Assembly: GCA_963557065.1 (NCBI GenBank)
Contig: CAUWCT010000046.1
Span: forward strand, 1-63,271
Length of the DNA: 63,271 nt
Origin: UMGS1370 sp963557065
Lineage (GTDB): Bacteria; Bacillota; Clostridia; Lachnospirales; Lachnospiraceae
Direction of reading: 5' to 3'
Below, in pieces: positions 52,350-61,906 of the stretch (the first letter of the stretch is position 1; every line of letters starts with the position of its first letter). Under the pieces are notes generated by a model that had not been told where the DNA came from, did no database searches, and saw only the letters and a list, made by a program, of their open reading frames with translations. The translations under genes were made by a program, and so were the position numbers.

Positions 52350-53810
52350 TTAATAAACTGCTTCTCTTTTGGGCAGCGGATCTATGGTATAGGCCAGACA
52401 GTTTACCATCTCTTCCAGCATCCGGATACGAACTTCTCTCATTTCTTCTTTTTCATACAGATTCTGAAATTCTTCCGGATCTTCTGTCAGATTATAAAGT
52501 TCTCCCTGATTGGTGCTATGACAATAAGAGAGTTTATAGATTCCATCTGTAACCATTGTTACATAAGCCCTGCAGTCAGAATGGTGGCGCATGGCATTGG
52601 AATATTCGGAAAATGCCACTGAATGCAGTTCGTCTTTTGCTGTCTGGTTAAGGAGAAGATTTTTCATACTAAGTCCCTGCATTCCTTCATAAACAGGAAG
52701 GTTGGCCAAATCCAGCAAAGTCGGGGCCAAATCCAGCAGTTCTGTCAGCGCTTTTCGCCGGATTCCCTCTTTTATCTGTCCTTTCCAGCTTATAATCAAT
52801 GGGACTTTTACCATTGGATCATAAAAATACGGCCCTTTTAGATAAATTCCATGATCCCCCAGCATCTCTCCATGATCGGATGTATATAAAATGATCGTAT
52901 TTTCATATTGTCCGGTCTCTTTTAGGATTTTTATTATCTCTCCAACTTCCCGATCTATCTGCTCAACCATTGCATAATAAGCGGCTTTTATCTGCAAATG
53001 ATCAGTGTCTCCCATCTGTTCATAATCAAAAAATCCCGGTGTCCCATATGCTCCCCGATGATCCCGTTCCTGCACATAGGGCTTTTCCTTCCATTCACCC
53101 TCTCTGCATTTTGGAAGATCTTCATTACTCAACCGCTCCAGATACTTTTCCAGCAAGTCTCCGGGCGGATCAAAATCATGGTGAGGGTCATAAAAATTTA
53201 AGGAAAAAAACCAGGGTCTTTCCGGATAGCCTTCATGGGCCTTTATAAAATCAATCGCCATCTGACTGCACCAGCGACTGTGGGAATATTGGGAATCCGG
53301 CCCGACAAACACATACTTTGACCCCTGATATGGAGTCCTCTCATAGGATGCGCCTTGAGAAGAAAGCCACATGTTATATTCATTAACAGGCCAGTTGCTC
53401 TCTTTTCCATAAAAATCCGGATGATGAGACCAATGAAAAATCTGATACCCGTCGTCCCCTCTTGGTTCCCCTGCCGGACTGACACTGGTATGGCAGGGTG
53501 CAATATGCAGTTTTCCGGCCAACCCGCATGTATATCCATTCTCTGCAAAAATTTTGCTTATTAATTTTTCTTCCCTGGGCATTCTCTGTCCATTCTGCCG
53601 TACTCTGCATGTTCTTGGATATCTTCCCGTCAGAAAGGACGCTCTTGACGGAGTACATACCGGACTCTGGCAATAGGTATTCTCAAAAAGTATTCCCCCC
53701 TCTGCCAGTTTATCTATATTGGGAGTATCTACTTTGGCATTGCCATAACATCCCAGGCTGTCGAATCTCTGCTGATCCGTACAAATCCAAAGTATATTCG
53801 GTTTTCTCAT
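52350..53810 (-). CDS. Sulfatase (type I, Cys-type)
   Basis: A 486-residue sulfatase of the alkaline phosphatase superfamily. Motif CTPSR at 52-56 carries Cys52, which must be oxidised to formylglycine by an anaerobic maturase (anSME). Metal-site residues lie in CTDQQRFD near the N-terminus and in YTSDHGEMLGDHG. No signal peptide is present, so it acts on imported sulfated sugars. It overlaps the second sulfatase by 4 bp. No maturase gene is in this window. Confidence 0.94.
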   Translation of the reverse strand: MRKPNILWICTDQQRFDSLGCYGNAKVDTPNIDKLAEGGILFENTYCQSPVCTPSRASFLTGRYPRTCRVRQNGQRMPREEKLISKIFAENGYTCGLAGKLHIAPCHTSVSPAGEPRGDDGYQIFHWSHHPDFYGKESNWPVNEYNMWLSSQGASYERTPYQGSKYVFVGPDSQYSHSRWCSQMAIDFIKAHEGYPERPWFFSLNFYDPHHDFDPPGDLLEKYLERLSNEDLPKCREGEWKEKPYVQERDHRGAYGTPGFFDYEQMGDTDHLQIKAAYYAMVEQIDREVGEIIKILKETGQYENTIILYTSDHGEMLGDHGIYLKGPYFYDPMVKVPLIISWKGQIKEGIRRKALTELLDLAPTLLDLANLPVYEGMQGLSMKNLLLNQTAKDELHSVAFSEYSNAMRHHSDCRAYVTMVTDGIYKLSYCHSTNQGELYNLTEDPEEFQNLYEKEEMREVRIRMLEEMVNCLAYTIDPLPKREAVY

Positions 53811-55243
53811 AATTGCTCCTTTTCAATCATCTCATCCAGTTCTCCCCTTTTCTCAAGGAGTTTTTCGGCATACTCCTGATCCAAAGCCAGGTTATGTAAT
53901 TCATAAGGATCGCAAACAAGATCATACAGTTCTTCTATCTGTCCTTCATTTCTCACATATTTATACCGGGCGTCTGTCAACACTCTTGCCCTATGAGGAA
54001 TATGATGTCCAAAGGATTCTGCATAAACCTGCTTTCTCCAGGGTTTCTCTCCGCTTTTCCATATATTCAGGAGACTGGTTCCGTCTACAGCGCCAGTAAA
54101 GCGTGTTCCTGCTGCCTCCAGCAGCGTAGGCGCCAAATCAATGTTGCTGATTAGCGCATCGCTTCTCTCTCCTTTGGGAATATAGCCATCATAACGCATC
54201 GCAAAGGGAATCCGCAGCACTTCTTCTGCCATATAAGCGTCTTTATCAAAATGTCCTCCATGACAGGCTAACGCATCCCCATGATCCGCAGTCCAAATAA
54301 TAAGTGTGTTCTCTGCCATCCCCAGTTCTTCCAACTTATCCAGGATCTGTCCTCCTGCTTCATCTGTCATGGTAATCTGTCCGTAACATCTGGACATGGT
54401 TTCTGCCCATACTTCCCAGGGAACGTTATTGTCCAAATTAATCTTATAATCTCTGCTGATTCCCCGTCCTCCCTCGAACTGATAAATATCCGGCTTTTCT
54501 TTCAGATTATCCCGAAAACTTGGGTATTCCTCTATCTTTTGGGGATCATATAAATCCGCATATTCTCTTGTGGGCAGATAGGGCTGATGGGGTCCCCAGA
54601 ACTCTACAGCCATAAAAAACGGCTGATTGAAATCCTTACATTCCTCCAATCTCCGGCATGCCTCATAAGCCAGATAAAAAGCTTCATGGGTTTCCTTTGG
54701 AGTTGTCAAAATACCTGATAGACACTCATTCATCGTAGGCCGGTCCAGCCGATACTCTTTTCCCTCTTCGATTCCATCGATCCAGCCCGGCGTACACCAG
54801 TTATGCTCTATCATTGCTTTGGGAAAAGGCAGATTGAATTTCTCTAAATACTCCTGATAAGCTGGCAGCAGATACGGATTTCCATAGTCCTCACAAAAGA
54901 CTCCTTCTGCCCCAAAGTCTTTTGGCGTCCCTTTTCCTGTATGCCATTTTCCATAGTAATAAACCTGATAACCCGCATCTTTTAACCGCTCCAGATATGT
55001 TTCATAGGAATACTCCACATCTGTCTGGCCAGAGAATTGCCCATGATGGCAGGTATAAAGTCCGCTTACCATTGTCCTCCTGGAAGGACAGCACAAAGGT
55101 GTTGCACAGTATGCGCGATTAAAATCAACGCCCTGCCCGGCCAGCTTTTTATAAAAAGGCCGTTGAATGTTATATCTTTTTTCATGTCCGTAATAGGCCT
55201 GATGGTCATTTACCAGCAAAAGGATATTTGCTTGTCTGTCCAT
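53807..55243 (-). CDS. Sulfatase (type I, Cys-type)
   Basis: A 478-residue sulfatase, diverged from the downstream one. The signature is CCPSRRTMVSG, with Cys51 as the formylglycine precursor. Metal-site residues lie in LLVNDHQA and WTADHGDALACHGG. Two different sulfatases in one operon point to a substrate with more than one sulfate position or linkage. No signal peptide is seen. Gene start at 55243 has GGGGGAGG upstream. Confidence 0.94.
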   Translation of the reverse strand: MDRQANILLLVNDHQAYYGHEKRYNIQRPFYKKLAGQGVDFNRAYCATPLCCPSRRTMVSGLYTCHHGQFSGQTDVEYSYETYLERLKDAGYQVYYYGKWHTGKGTPKDFGAEGVFCEDYGNPYLLPAYQEYLEKFNLPFPKAMIEHNWCTPGWIDGIEEGKEYRLDRPTMNECLSGILTTPKETHEAFYLAYEACRRLEECKDFNQPFFMAVEFWGPHQPYLPTREYADLYDPQKIEEYPSFRDNLKEKPDIYQFEGGRGISRDYKINLDNNVPWEVWAETMSRCYGQITMTDEAGGQILDKLEELGMAENTLIIWTADHGDALACHGGHFDKDAYMAEEVLRIPFAMRYDGYIPKGERSDALISNIDLAPTLLEAAGTRFTGAVDGTSLLNIWKSGEKPWRKQVYAESFGHHIPHRARVLTDARYKYVRNEGQIEELYDLVCDPYELHNLALDQEYAEKLLEKRGELDEMIEKEQL

Positions 55244-55256
55244 AAATTCCTCCCCC

Positions 55257-56048
55257 TTACTTTTCTGCCCCTGACAACATATCCGCCCTGAAATAGCGAT
55301 TCAGGAATATGTAAAGCAGTACAGACGGAATAATCGCCATAATCAGGTACGCATAAAGCTGGGCCTGCATTTCCATTGTCATATTTCCTGAATCCTTCAA
55401 ATAAGTAGTCGCTAATGTAATGGTGTACTTTTCCGTTTTTGTAATGGTAATCAGCGGAATCAGATAATTGTTCCAGCAGTAAACAAAACTGAGCAGACAC
55501 ACATTAAGAATAGATGGAATTCCCAGAGGCAGAATAATTTTCCGGTAAATATGCATACAGGATGCCCCGTCGATTACTGCCGCCTCTACCAATGCGTCGG
55601 GAATCGTGTCAAAATAGTTTTTCATTGTTACCATCATATAAGGGGCATGGAGCGCTGTCATTACATAGATCATGTAGCTTAGCGTGTTGTTTACATGAAA
55701 CGTTCTCCCAAAAAATACAATGGGAACCATAATTGCTGCCGGTGGAAGCGTTAAACAGGTAACCAGGGCATAATATAAAAACTGCTTTCCTTTAAACTGA
55801 AACTTAGAAAATGCAAACGCTGCCAGGGAAGATAAAACAACTACGATTGCCGTAGACACGATGGAAACCAGAAGGCTGTTAAACAAAATACGGAAATAAT
55901 CAATTTTAGGATGATTCATTACCGCTATGTAGTTCCCAAATCCATTGATTGCAAAGGATTCTTTCAGTGCCACCCCAAGGGGATAGCACCATATAATCGC
56001 TGCCGGTATCAGAAATAAGTACCTGAATATATATCTTTTTTTAAGCAT
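55257..56048 (-). CDS. ABC sugar transporter permease (MalG-like)
   Basis: A 263-residue inner-membrane permease with six hydrophobic segments. The EAA loop reads EAAVIDGASCMHIYRKIILP, typical of CUT1 oligosaccharide importers. With the upstream permease and binding protein it forms the importer; no ATPase gene is in the operon, so a shared MsmX-type ATPase encoded elsewhere is expected. A 12-bp gap separates it from the permease upstream. Confidence 0.93.
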   Translation of the reverse strand: MLKKRYIFRYLFLIPAAIIWCYPLGVALKESFAINGFGNYIAVMNHPKIDYFRILFNSLLVSIVSTAIVVVLSSLAAFAFSKFQFKGKQFLYYALVTCLTLPPAAIMVPIVFFGRTFHVNNTLSYMIYVMTALHAPYMMVTMKNYFDTIPDALVEAAVIDGASCMHIYRKIILPLGIPSILNVCLLSFVYCWNNYLIPLITITKTEKYTITLATTYLKDSGNMTMEMQAQLYAYLIMAIIPSVLLYIFLNRYFRADMLSGAEK

Positions 56049-56060
56049 ATTTCTCCCCCT

Positions 56061-56942
56061 TTACTGGTAGCGTGACTTTTCATATCCGCGGTTTTGGATC
56101 ACAGATAATACCAATGCAATCACCAGGATAATCATACCGATCGCTGCTGCCTGCCCGCCGTTGTACTCATCAAATGCTTTCCTGTATAAAAACGTTGTTA
56201 AAAACTCCGTAGAGCGGCCGGGGCCTCCTCCTGTCAGCAAAAATACAATATCAAATGTCTTTAAAGAACCAATAATTCCTAATAAAATCAGACTGGCTGT
56301 TGTACTTTTTAACATTGGCAGGGTAATGAAAAATAATGTTTTAAAGAAACCGGCCCCGTCTAATTTGGCAGACTCATATACCTGCTCATCAATGGACATC
56401 AGGCCGGCATAATACGTCATCATGCTAAACCCCATCCAGTTATAAATATTTACACAAATGATAGAAAACAAAGCGTACTTTGGATCTCCCAGCCATGATA
56501 CCGCCAGTTTTTCCAAGCCAATGCTGCGCAGCAAATTATTCAGCGCTCCTATATTGGTATCTAAAATCAATCGGAAAATTGTAGTTAATACAACTGGCGC
56601 CATAATAACCGGCAGGAAAAAAATCCCTTTGAAAAAGACATTTCCAGGTATTCTCTCCTTTAAAAGCACTGCCATTAACAGTCCGACTGCAGCCTGAATA
56701 AATACGGTTGCTGCAAAGAAAATCAATGTATTTGTAAGCGCAATCAGAAATGTGCTATCTGTAAACGTATCAATATAATTTTGAAGTCCGATCCAGGTCC
56801 TGTCATCACTAATGCCATCCCATTCAAAAAAACTCATAATACCGGTAAAACCCAGGCAATAATAAATCATAACCCCGCTTACCAGGAGGATGGGCAGCAG
56901 CAGTAAATATGGGGTAGCTTTGTTTCCTATCTTCATTTTCAT
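56061..56942 (-). CDS. ABC sugar transporter permease (MalF-like)
   Basis: A 293-residue permease with six hydrophobic segments. The EAA loop is ESAKLDGAGFFKTLFFITLP, and LTGGGPGRSTEFL near the C-terminus is a MalF-class signature. It pairs with the MalG-like permease directly downstream to form the CUT1 channel for an oligosaccharide. Confidence 0.93.
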   Translation of the reverse strand: MKMKIGNKATPYLLLLPILLVSGVMIYYCLGFTGIMSFFEWDGISDDRTWIGLQNYIDTFTDSTFLIALTNTLIFFAATVFIQAAVGLLMAVLLKERIPGNVFFKGIFFLPVIMAPVVLTTIFRLILDTNIGALNNLLRSIGLEKLAVSWLGDPKYALFSIICVNIYNWMGFSMMTYYAGLMSIDEQVYESAKLDGAGFFKTLFFITLPMLKSTTASLILLGIIGSLKTFDIVFLLTGGGPGRSTEFLTTFLYRKAFDEYNGGQAAAIGMIILVIALVLSVIQNRGYEKSRYQ

Positions 56943-56980
56943 TCACCGCCTAAATTCTTTATCACTTATTGCAATGCTGC

Positions 56981-58363
56981 TTATTTTAGTTTCTCATAAG
57001 TGTCCTGGACCTCCTGAAGGGCTTTTTCAATATCTTTTCCTGTTACCACATCCTGCATGGCGACACCCAGGGCATTTACAAGTTCTTTGTTGGATAATAA
57101 ACGCTTCCCACCGCTTTGCTCTACTGCTTTCATTCCGTACTGAACAGCTTCTCTTTCCGTCTGAGAGGTAAGTTCTTCTAAATTGCTGGGAGCAATATTC
57201 TTATTTGCAGAAGAAGCGCCCAGCTGATTTGCTACAATCTGCATACCTTCTCCGTTCAGCATAAAATCAATTACCACTTTTGCGGCCTCTTTGTTTTTAG
57301 AATCCTTATTAATTCCGATTGCCCAGTCTGTACTGGCAACTGTCTTTGGCTCATTGGGGCCAATCTGGGGAAGCATAAACATACCAAATTCGTCATCTTT
57401 AACTGCTCCATTCGCCTTTGGCCCATTTCCTACCAGAGAACCGGTCTGCCATGTTCCTGTCATAAACATGGCTGCTTTTCTGTCAAAAAAGTAATTGATT
57501 GAGGCATCCGGATACATCTGCAGTCCAATCGCTCCATCCTGGAAAATCTTATCATCAAACATCTGTTTCCAGGCTTTCATCGTGTCTACAAATACCGGAT
57601 CTGTCCATGGAATCTCTCCGGCTTCTGCTTCATAAATTTTTCCAGGGCCGAACTGCTGGCTCAACGCATTAAACATATCTACACAGACATCCGTCCCTTT
57701 TGCCCCGAATACCACCGGAATTATATCAGGTTTTGCGGCTCTTAAAGTTTCAATATCTTCTTTCCACTCTTCATATGTAGCCGGAACTCCTTCAATTCCT
57801 GCTTCATCAAATAATGTCTTATTATACATAATAAACTGGACGCCGCTGACCGTTGCAGGAAGCGCTACCTGAACTCCATCTTCTGATTTGCATTCATTTA
57901 AAGCATCTTCTAAAAAAATATTCTCCCAATCCGAACCCATTATTTCTTCTGCAATCGGCTCCATCGGTTCTAAAAACTTAGCATACTGGTTGAGCATTGC
58001 TCCAACCTGCACCCCCATAATATCCGGTCCTTCCCCAGATGCAATGGCTACCTGAAGTTTTTTCTGATAATCCGGAAGTTCACCTCTCCAATACTCCAAT
58101 TCAATTTCCGGATGAGCTTTTTCAAATGCCGGAAGCAGTTCTTCCATTACCTTATCAGAAGGCTGCCAGGACCACCAAACTACTTTTTGCCGCTCGCCAG
58201 TCTGGGTGGTTCCTTCTGTCTGGGACGCATCCTTTTCCTCTGCCTGGACTTTCGTATCCGTTGTCTGCTGTTCTGGATTCTCTGCCTTCGTTCCAGATGA
58301 ACACGCCGTTGTAAGTACCATCACTGCTGCCAATGCACCGCACATAAAACGTTTTTTCCTCAT
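56981..58363 (-). CDS. ABC transporter sugar-binding lipoprotein
   Basis: A 460-residue extracellular solute-binding protein of family 1. Lipobox LTTAC places the lipid Cys at about residue 21, followed by a Thr/Gln/Glu-rich linker. The binding fold has VVWWSWQPSD, FEKAHPEIELEYW, GPDIMGVQVGAM and DWAIGINKDSKNKEAAKVVI. It delivers the substrate to the two permeases. First gene of the sulfatase operon, with GAGGAGG before the ATG. Confidence 0.94.
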   Translation of the reverse strand: MRKKRFMCGALAAVMVLTTACSSGTKAENPEQQTTDTKVQAEEKDASQTEGTTQTGERQKVVWWSWQPSDKVMEELLPAFEKAHPEIELEYWRGELPDYQKKLQVAIASGEGPDIMGVQVGAMLNQYAKFLEPMEPIAEEIMGSDWENIFLEDALNECKSEDGVQVALPATVSGVQFIMYNKTLFDEAGIEGVPATYEEWKEDIETLRAAKPDIIPVVFGAKGTDVCVDMFNALSQQFGPGKIYEAEAGEIPWTDPVFVDTMKAWKQMFDDKIFQDGAIGLQMYPDASINYFFDRKAAMFMTGTWQTGSLVGNGPKANGAVKDDEFGMFMLPQIGPNEPKTVASTDWAIGINKDSKNKEAAKVVIDFMLNGEGMQIVANQLGASSANKNIAPSNLEELTSQTEREAVQYGMKAVEQSGGKRLLSNKELVNALGVAMQDVVTGKDIEKALQEVQDTYEKLK

Positions 58364-58410
58364 ATCCTGTAACCTCCTCTTTCTTTCCTTTTATCTGTAA
58401 CGATAAATTT

Positions 58411-58439
58411 ATTATATCGGAGGTTATCTGCCGGTTCTA
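58411..58439 (-). promoter_or_regulatory. Putative promoter of the sulfatase/GH43 operon
   Basis: TATAAT on the minus strand (58416-58411) lies about 48 nt before the binding-protein start. The -35 position reads TAGAAC, a poor match, as expected for a promoter that needs an activator such as the YesN regulator. Confidence 0.5.
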
Positions 58440-58483
58440 CTTCAATAATTTCATATTTACTATAATATTTTAACTAATTTGCC

Positions 58484-58527
58484 AAAAACAGCCTGTACCT
58501 TAGCATACTGCCGCGGTACAGGCTGTT
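58484..58527 (-). terminator. pgi terminator
   Basis: On the minus strand AACAGCCTGTACC (58527-58515) pairs perfectly with GGTACAGGCTGTT (58499-58487), a 13-bp stem, and is followed by TTTGG. It lies 26 bp after the pgi stop. Confidence 0.85.
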
Positions 58528-58552
58528 TTGTATTCTTACTTTCTATTTTCTA

Positions 58553-59902
58553 TTATAATCTCTTCAACAGCTTTTCTCTCTCATCTTCATAACCAGGCTT
58601 GCCTAAAAGAGCAAACATATTCTTCTTGTAGCTTTCTACGCCAGGCTGGTTAAACGGATTCACGCCCAATAAGTAGCCGCTGATGCCGCAGGCAAACTCA
58701 AAGAAGTAGAATAACTGCCCCAGATAAAATGCATTCTGCTCCGGAATGTTGACACGCAGGTTTGGAACATTGCCGTCTGTGTGAGCTAAAATAGTGCCGT
58801 TCATGGCGCTCTTGTTGACAAAATCAACGCTCTTTCCAGCCAGATAGTTCATACCGTCTGTATCTACTGCTTCTTCCTTTAACAATACCTCTGCCGGAGA
58901 ATCCTCCACATTTAATACTGTCTCAAACATGATTCTGGAACCGTCCTGGATAAACTGTCCCATAGAATGCAGGTCGGTTGTCAAATCAACTGCATGAGGC
59001 AGGATACCTTTCTGATCTTTTCCCTCGCTCTCGCCGTAAAGCTGTTTCCACCATTCAGATACATAGTGAAGGCTTGGCTCATAGTTTGCCACAATTTCAA
59101 CCTGTTTGCCCTTGCGCAGAAGGATATTGCGGACTGCCGCATACAGCAGAGCCGGATTTTCCTCATATGGAGCGTTTAATGCTTTCTCTCTTCCAGAAGC
59201 AGCCCCTTCCATCAGTTTATCAATATCTGCTCCGCTGACTGCGATTGGCAGCAGACCTACTGCGGTCAGTACGGAGAAACGGCCGCCAACATCATCCGGA
59301 ACCACAAAGGACTCATAGCCTTCTTCATTTGCCAGGTTCTTTAACGCTCCCTTGGCCTTGTCAGTGGTTGCATAGATTCTCTTGTTCGCCTCTTCTTTGC
59401 CATATTTTTCAATCAGCAGCTCCTTAAATACACGGAATGCGATTGCAGGTTCTGTGGTTGTTCCAGATTTGGAAATAATATTAATGGAAAAATCTTTACC
59501 CTTTAATATGTCCTGAAGATCTTTGATATACTTGCTGCTGATGCTGTTTCCAACAAAATAAATCTCCGGAGTCTTTCTCTCTTCCTTAGAAAGAACGTTA
59601 TAAAAGCTGTGGGATAAAAACTCAATCGCAGCTCTTGCTCCTAAATAAGAACCGCCGATACCGATTACCAAAAGGACATCTGAATCGGACTGAATCTTCT
59701 TTGCAGCTTCTTTAATCCGTGCAAACTCTTCCTTATCGTAGTCTACCGGAAGGTCAATCCATCCTAAAAAATCATTGCCAGCGCCGCTTTTGCCGGTCAG
59801 CACATCCTTTGCTCCCATAACGGCTGTTTTCATATAAGACAATTCGTCTGCTGCGATAAATCCGGCTGCTTTGGAATAGTCAAATGTCACTTCTCTTCCC
59901 AT
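58553..59902 (-). CDS. pgi: Glucose-6-phosphate isomerase
   Basis: A 449-residue glycolytic enzyme that interconverts glucose-6-phosphate and fructose-6-phosphate in the cytoplasm. Motifs: VIGIGGSYLGARAAIEFL, the phosphate-binding ISKSGTTTEPAIAFR, VPDDVGGRFSVLTAVG and the C-terminal catalytic NQPGVESYKKNMFALLG. The start at 59902 has AAAAAGGAGA upstream; the longer frame to 59968 has none. It sits next to an unrelated membrane-protein gene and ends in a strong terminator. Confidence 0.95.
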   Translation of the reverse strand: MGREVTFDYSKAAGFIAADELSYMKTAVMGAKDVLTGKSGAGNDFLGWIDLPVDYDKEEFARIKEAAKKIQSDSDVLLVIGIGGSYLGARAAIEFLSHSFYNVLSKEERKTPEIYFVGNSISSKYIKDLQDILKGKDFSINIISKSGTTTEPAIAFRVFKELLIEKYGKEEANKRIYATTDKAKGALKNLANEEGYESFVVPDDVGGRFSVLTAVGLLPIAVSGADIDKLMEGAASGREKALNAPYEENPALLYAAVRNILLRKGKQVEIVANYEPSLHYVSEWWKQLYGESEGKDQKGILPHAVDLTTDLHSMGQFIQDGSRIMFETVLNVEDSPAEVLLKEEAVDTDGMNYLAGKSVDFVNKSAMNGTILAHTDGNVPNLRVNIPEQNAFYLGQLFYFFEFACGISGYLLGVNPFNQPGVESYKKNMFALLGKPGYEDEREKLLKRL

Positions 59903-59974
59903 TGCTATCGTCTCCTTTTTCTGATCGTTAAATCTGTATTTTAGAGTTATTGTATCATATCCACACACAAAAAT

Positions 59975-60778
59975 CTATCCCAGATATTCGCGGATAATCT
60001 CCCCAAGCACACGTATTTCCTCTGGTTTTAATTCTTTCATCCAATTTTCTCCGTCGGCTCCTGCCAAAGCCAGCTTATCCGCCATATCTCTGGAAATTCC
60101 ATTCTTTTTCTGACCTCTGTCCCGGCTGGCTGCTGTCTGCTGCTCCATAACGCGGCGGGCTTTTTTCCTCTCCCGCAATTCCCGTACAGTATTGCAGACC
60201 GCCACAGGCTGCTCACTTTCTACCATTCTTGCACCATCTTCTGAACACTCTCCAGCTTTCTCAATCTCCATTCTGTGCCACAAAACATTTTCCAGGTAAT
60301 TTTGCAGACTGACAAAAAGCTGCTGGCGTTTTGCATCCAGGCAGACGCCATTTTCTGCAATAATATTTAAAACAGCTGCCATTACTCCCACTGTACCGTA
60401 CAAAACTATGTAATAAGAATCACAGCGATACCAATAAGAAAGGAAGGATAAGGCGCCGCCTGCAAGCAGACACAGCCATGTCATCTGATTGGAAAATCCT
60501 GCCCAGCCCTGGGGTGTAAACATCCCTACTTTTGTTTCAAAAAGCTGCTTTTCCAAGTACACTTTCGTATTCACAATTCCCTGGTTTACCCGGTAAGCAT
60601 CCTCTGCTTTCTGTTTCAGATTTCTCAAATACTTATTCTTGCTCATACCCATGTTGTTGGTTTCTTTAATCAATCTTTTGTAGGAATTTTTTGCAATCCA
60701 TTTGCTGACAAGTCCAATCATGCACACTGTTACCAAAAAATACAGCGCGGTTCCATCTTGTAATAATTGCAGCATCAT
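59975..60778 (-). CDS. Membrane protein of unknown function
   Basis: A 267-residue protein with an N-terminal hydrophobic segment (about 10-25), a basic helical stretch (KNSYKRLIKETNNMGMSKNK), two central membrane segments (about 98-115 and 122-140) and a charged cytoplasmic C-terminus ending IRVLGEIIREYLG. I recall similar proteins in Lachnospiraceae but no assigned function. The start at 60778 has GGGGAA upstream. It lies upstream of pgi on the same strand, 72 bp from the pgi start. Confidence 0.7.
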   Translation of the reverse strand: MMLQLLQDGTALYFLVTVCMIGLVSKWIAKNSYKRLIKETNNMGMSKNKYLRNLKQKAEDAYRVNQGIVNTKVYLEKQLFETKVGMFTPQGWAGFSNQMTWLCLLAGGALSFLSYWYRCDSYYIVLYGTVGVMAAVLNIIAENGVCLDAKRQQLFVSLQNYLENVLWHRMEIEKAGECSEDGARMVESEQPVAVCNTVRELRERKKARRVMEQQTAASRDRGQKKNGISRDMADKLALAGADGENWMKELKPEEIRVLGEIIREYLG

Positions 60779-60985
60779 CTTAAATTCCCCTTTCCCGCAA
60801 AGCCCTTCCTGCTTTTCTGCCACTTGCTTGGGAGGTTTTTCTCTGGCGCGTATCCGCGCCTTGAGGGAAACAAACAGTCTGACCGGTCACGCCTGTTTCT
60901 TTTTTCTGCCCTGCTGGTAAAAACCTGTCCCTTTTCCGGCTTTGCTGTACGTCACATTATAACCGTACCGGAACGTTTTGGGAAG

Positions 60986-61036
60986 TTGAGAATCCCTAGA
61001 ATCGATCGCCAAATTTCCCCTAAAAGCGATTCTCAA
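60986..61036. other. Imperfect hairpin between mtnN and the membrane-protein gene
   Basis: TTGAGAATC (60986-60994) pairs with GATTCTCAA (61028-61036) around a 33-nt loop. No T-run follows on either strand. It lies just after the mtnN stop codon and may be a weak terminator or an RNA-stabilising stem. Confidence 0.35.
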
Positions 61037-61045
61037 GTTAAGAAA

Positions 61046-61744
61046 TCAACATTCATACTCTGCTGCCATGGCAAGCAGAAGGTTGACAGAATGTCTGATA
61101 GCTTTTGCCTCAAACTCCTGATAATCCATATTTGCACTGTCATCTGCCTTGTCTGAAATTGCCCGGATGATCAGACATGCCACATGATTCAAATAACAGA
61201 CCTGTGCGATTGCCGCTCCTTCCATCTCTGTGCAAAAACCGTCAAAGTTCTCGATCAGCCACTGCTTTTTTGCCTTATCAGAAATAAACTGGTCGCCGCT
61301 GACCACTCTTCCGGTAAATGTCTGAATATCCGGGTTTACTTTCGCACAGCACTCCTTTGCCAGATTTAACAGCTTCTCGTCTGCCGGAAAAGCAAAAGTA
61401 TCCATCCTTGGAATCTGTCCAGCCGGATAGCCAAATCCAGTCGCATCCATATCATGCTGTACTGAATCAACAGACAGCACAATATCTCCGATATTAATTT
61501 CTGCCCTTAAAGATCCTGCAATTCCTGTATTTACAATGGCATTTACTCCAAATTTGTCTATCAGAATCTGGCTGCACACTGCTGCATTTACCTTGCCAAT
61601 ACCGGAACGGACCACTACCACTTCTTTGTTATTTACCTTTCCCCGGTAAAATTCCATCCCTGCTGCCTGTTCCACAGATACGTCTGCCAACACATTTTTA
61701 ATCTCCAAAACTTCCTCGTCCATTGCTCCAATAATGCCTAACAT
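61046..61744 (-). CDS. mtnN: 5'-methylthioadenosine/S-adenosylhomocysteine nucleosidase
   Basis: A 232-residue purine-nucleoside-phosphorylase-fold hydrolase. It cleaves methylthioadenosine and S-adenosylhomocysteine to adenine plus the thioribose sugar, recycling SAM by-products. Motifs: LGIIGAMDEEV at the N-terminus, VVVRSGIGKVNAAVC, TGIAGSL, the ribose-binding EMEGAAIAQVC and the catalytic Asp in IRAISDKAD. I chose ATG 61744, which follows AAAGGAG with 8-nt spacing; the preceding ATG at 61747 is also possible. Confidence 0.95.
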   Translation of the reverse strand: MLGIIGAMDEEVLEIKNVLADVSVEQAAGMEFYRGKVNNKEVVVVRSGIGKVNAAVCSQILIDKFGVNAIVNTGIAGSLRAEINIGDIVLSVDSVQHDMDATGFGYPAGQIPRMDTFAFPADEKLLNLAKECCAKVNPDIQTFTGRVVSGDQFISDKAKKQWLIENFDGFCTEMEGAAIAQVCYLNHVACLIIRAISDKADDSANMDYQEFEAKAIRHSVNLLLAMAAEYEC

Positions 61745-61865
61745 CATTCCAACTCCTTTTTGAGTATTTTTTGTTTGTTCGTTTATTATATCCTGCGGCA
61801 GGTTAAAAAGCAATCTTAAGCCTGTACACGGATGCTAACTTCTCCTTTTCTCCTGTTCACATTCA

Positions 61866-61874
61866 TGCTATAAT
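61866..61874 (+). promoter_or_regulatory. Extended -10 promoter of the TSCPD gene
   Basis: TGCTATAAT (61866-61874) lies 33 nt before the ATG at 61907. No strong -35 is present 17 nt upstream. The spacing fits a promoter for this single gene. Confidence 0.65.
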
Positions 61875-61906
61875 AGTGGAATCCACAGCAAAGGAGGAAA
61901 TTTATT

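Noticed and set aside
60880..60889. TGACCGGTCA palindrome as an operator
   Set aside because: It is a single short palindrome without a promoter beside it or a second copy in the window.
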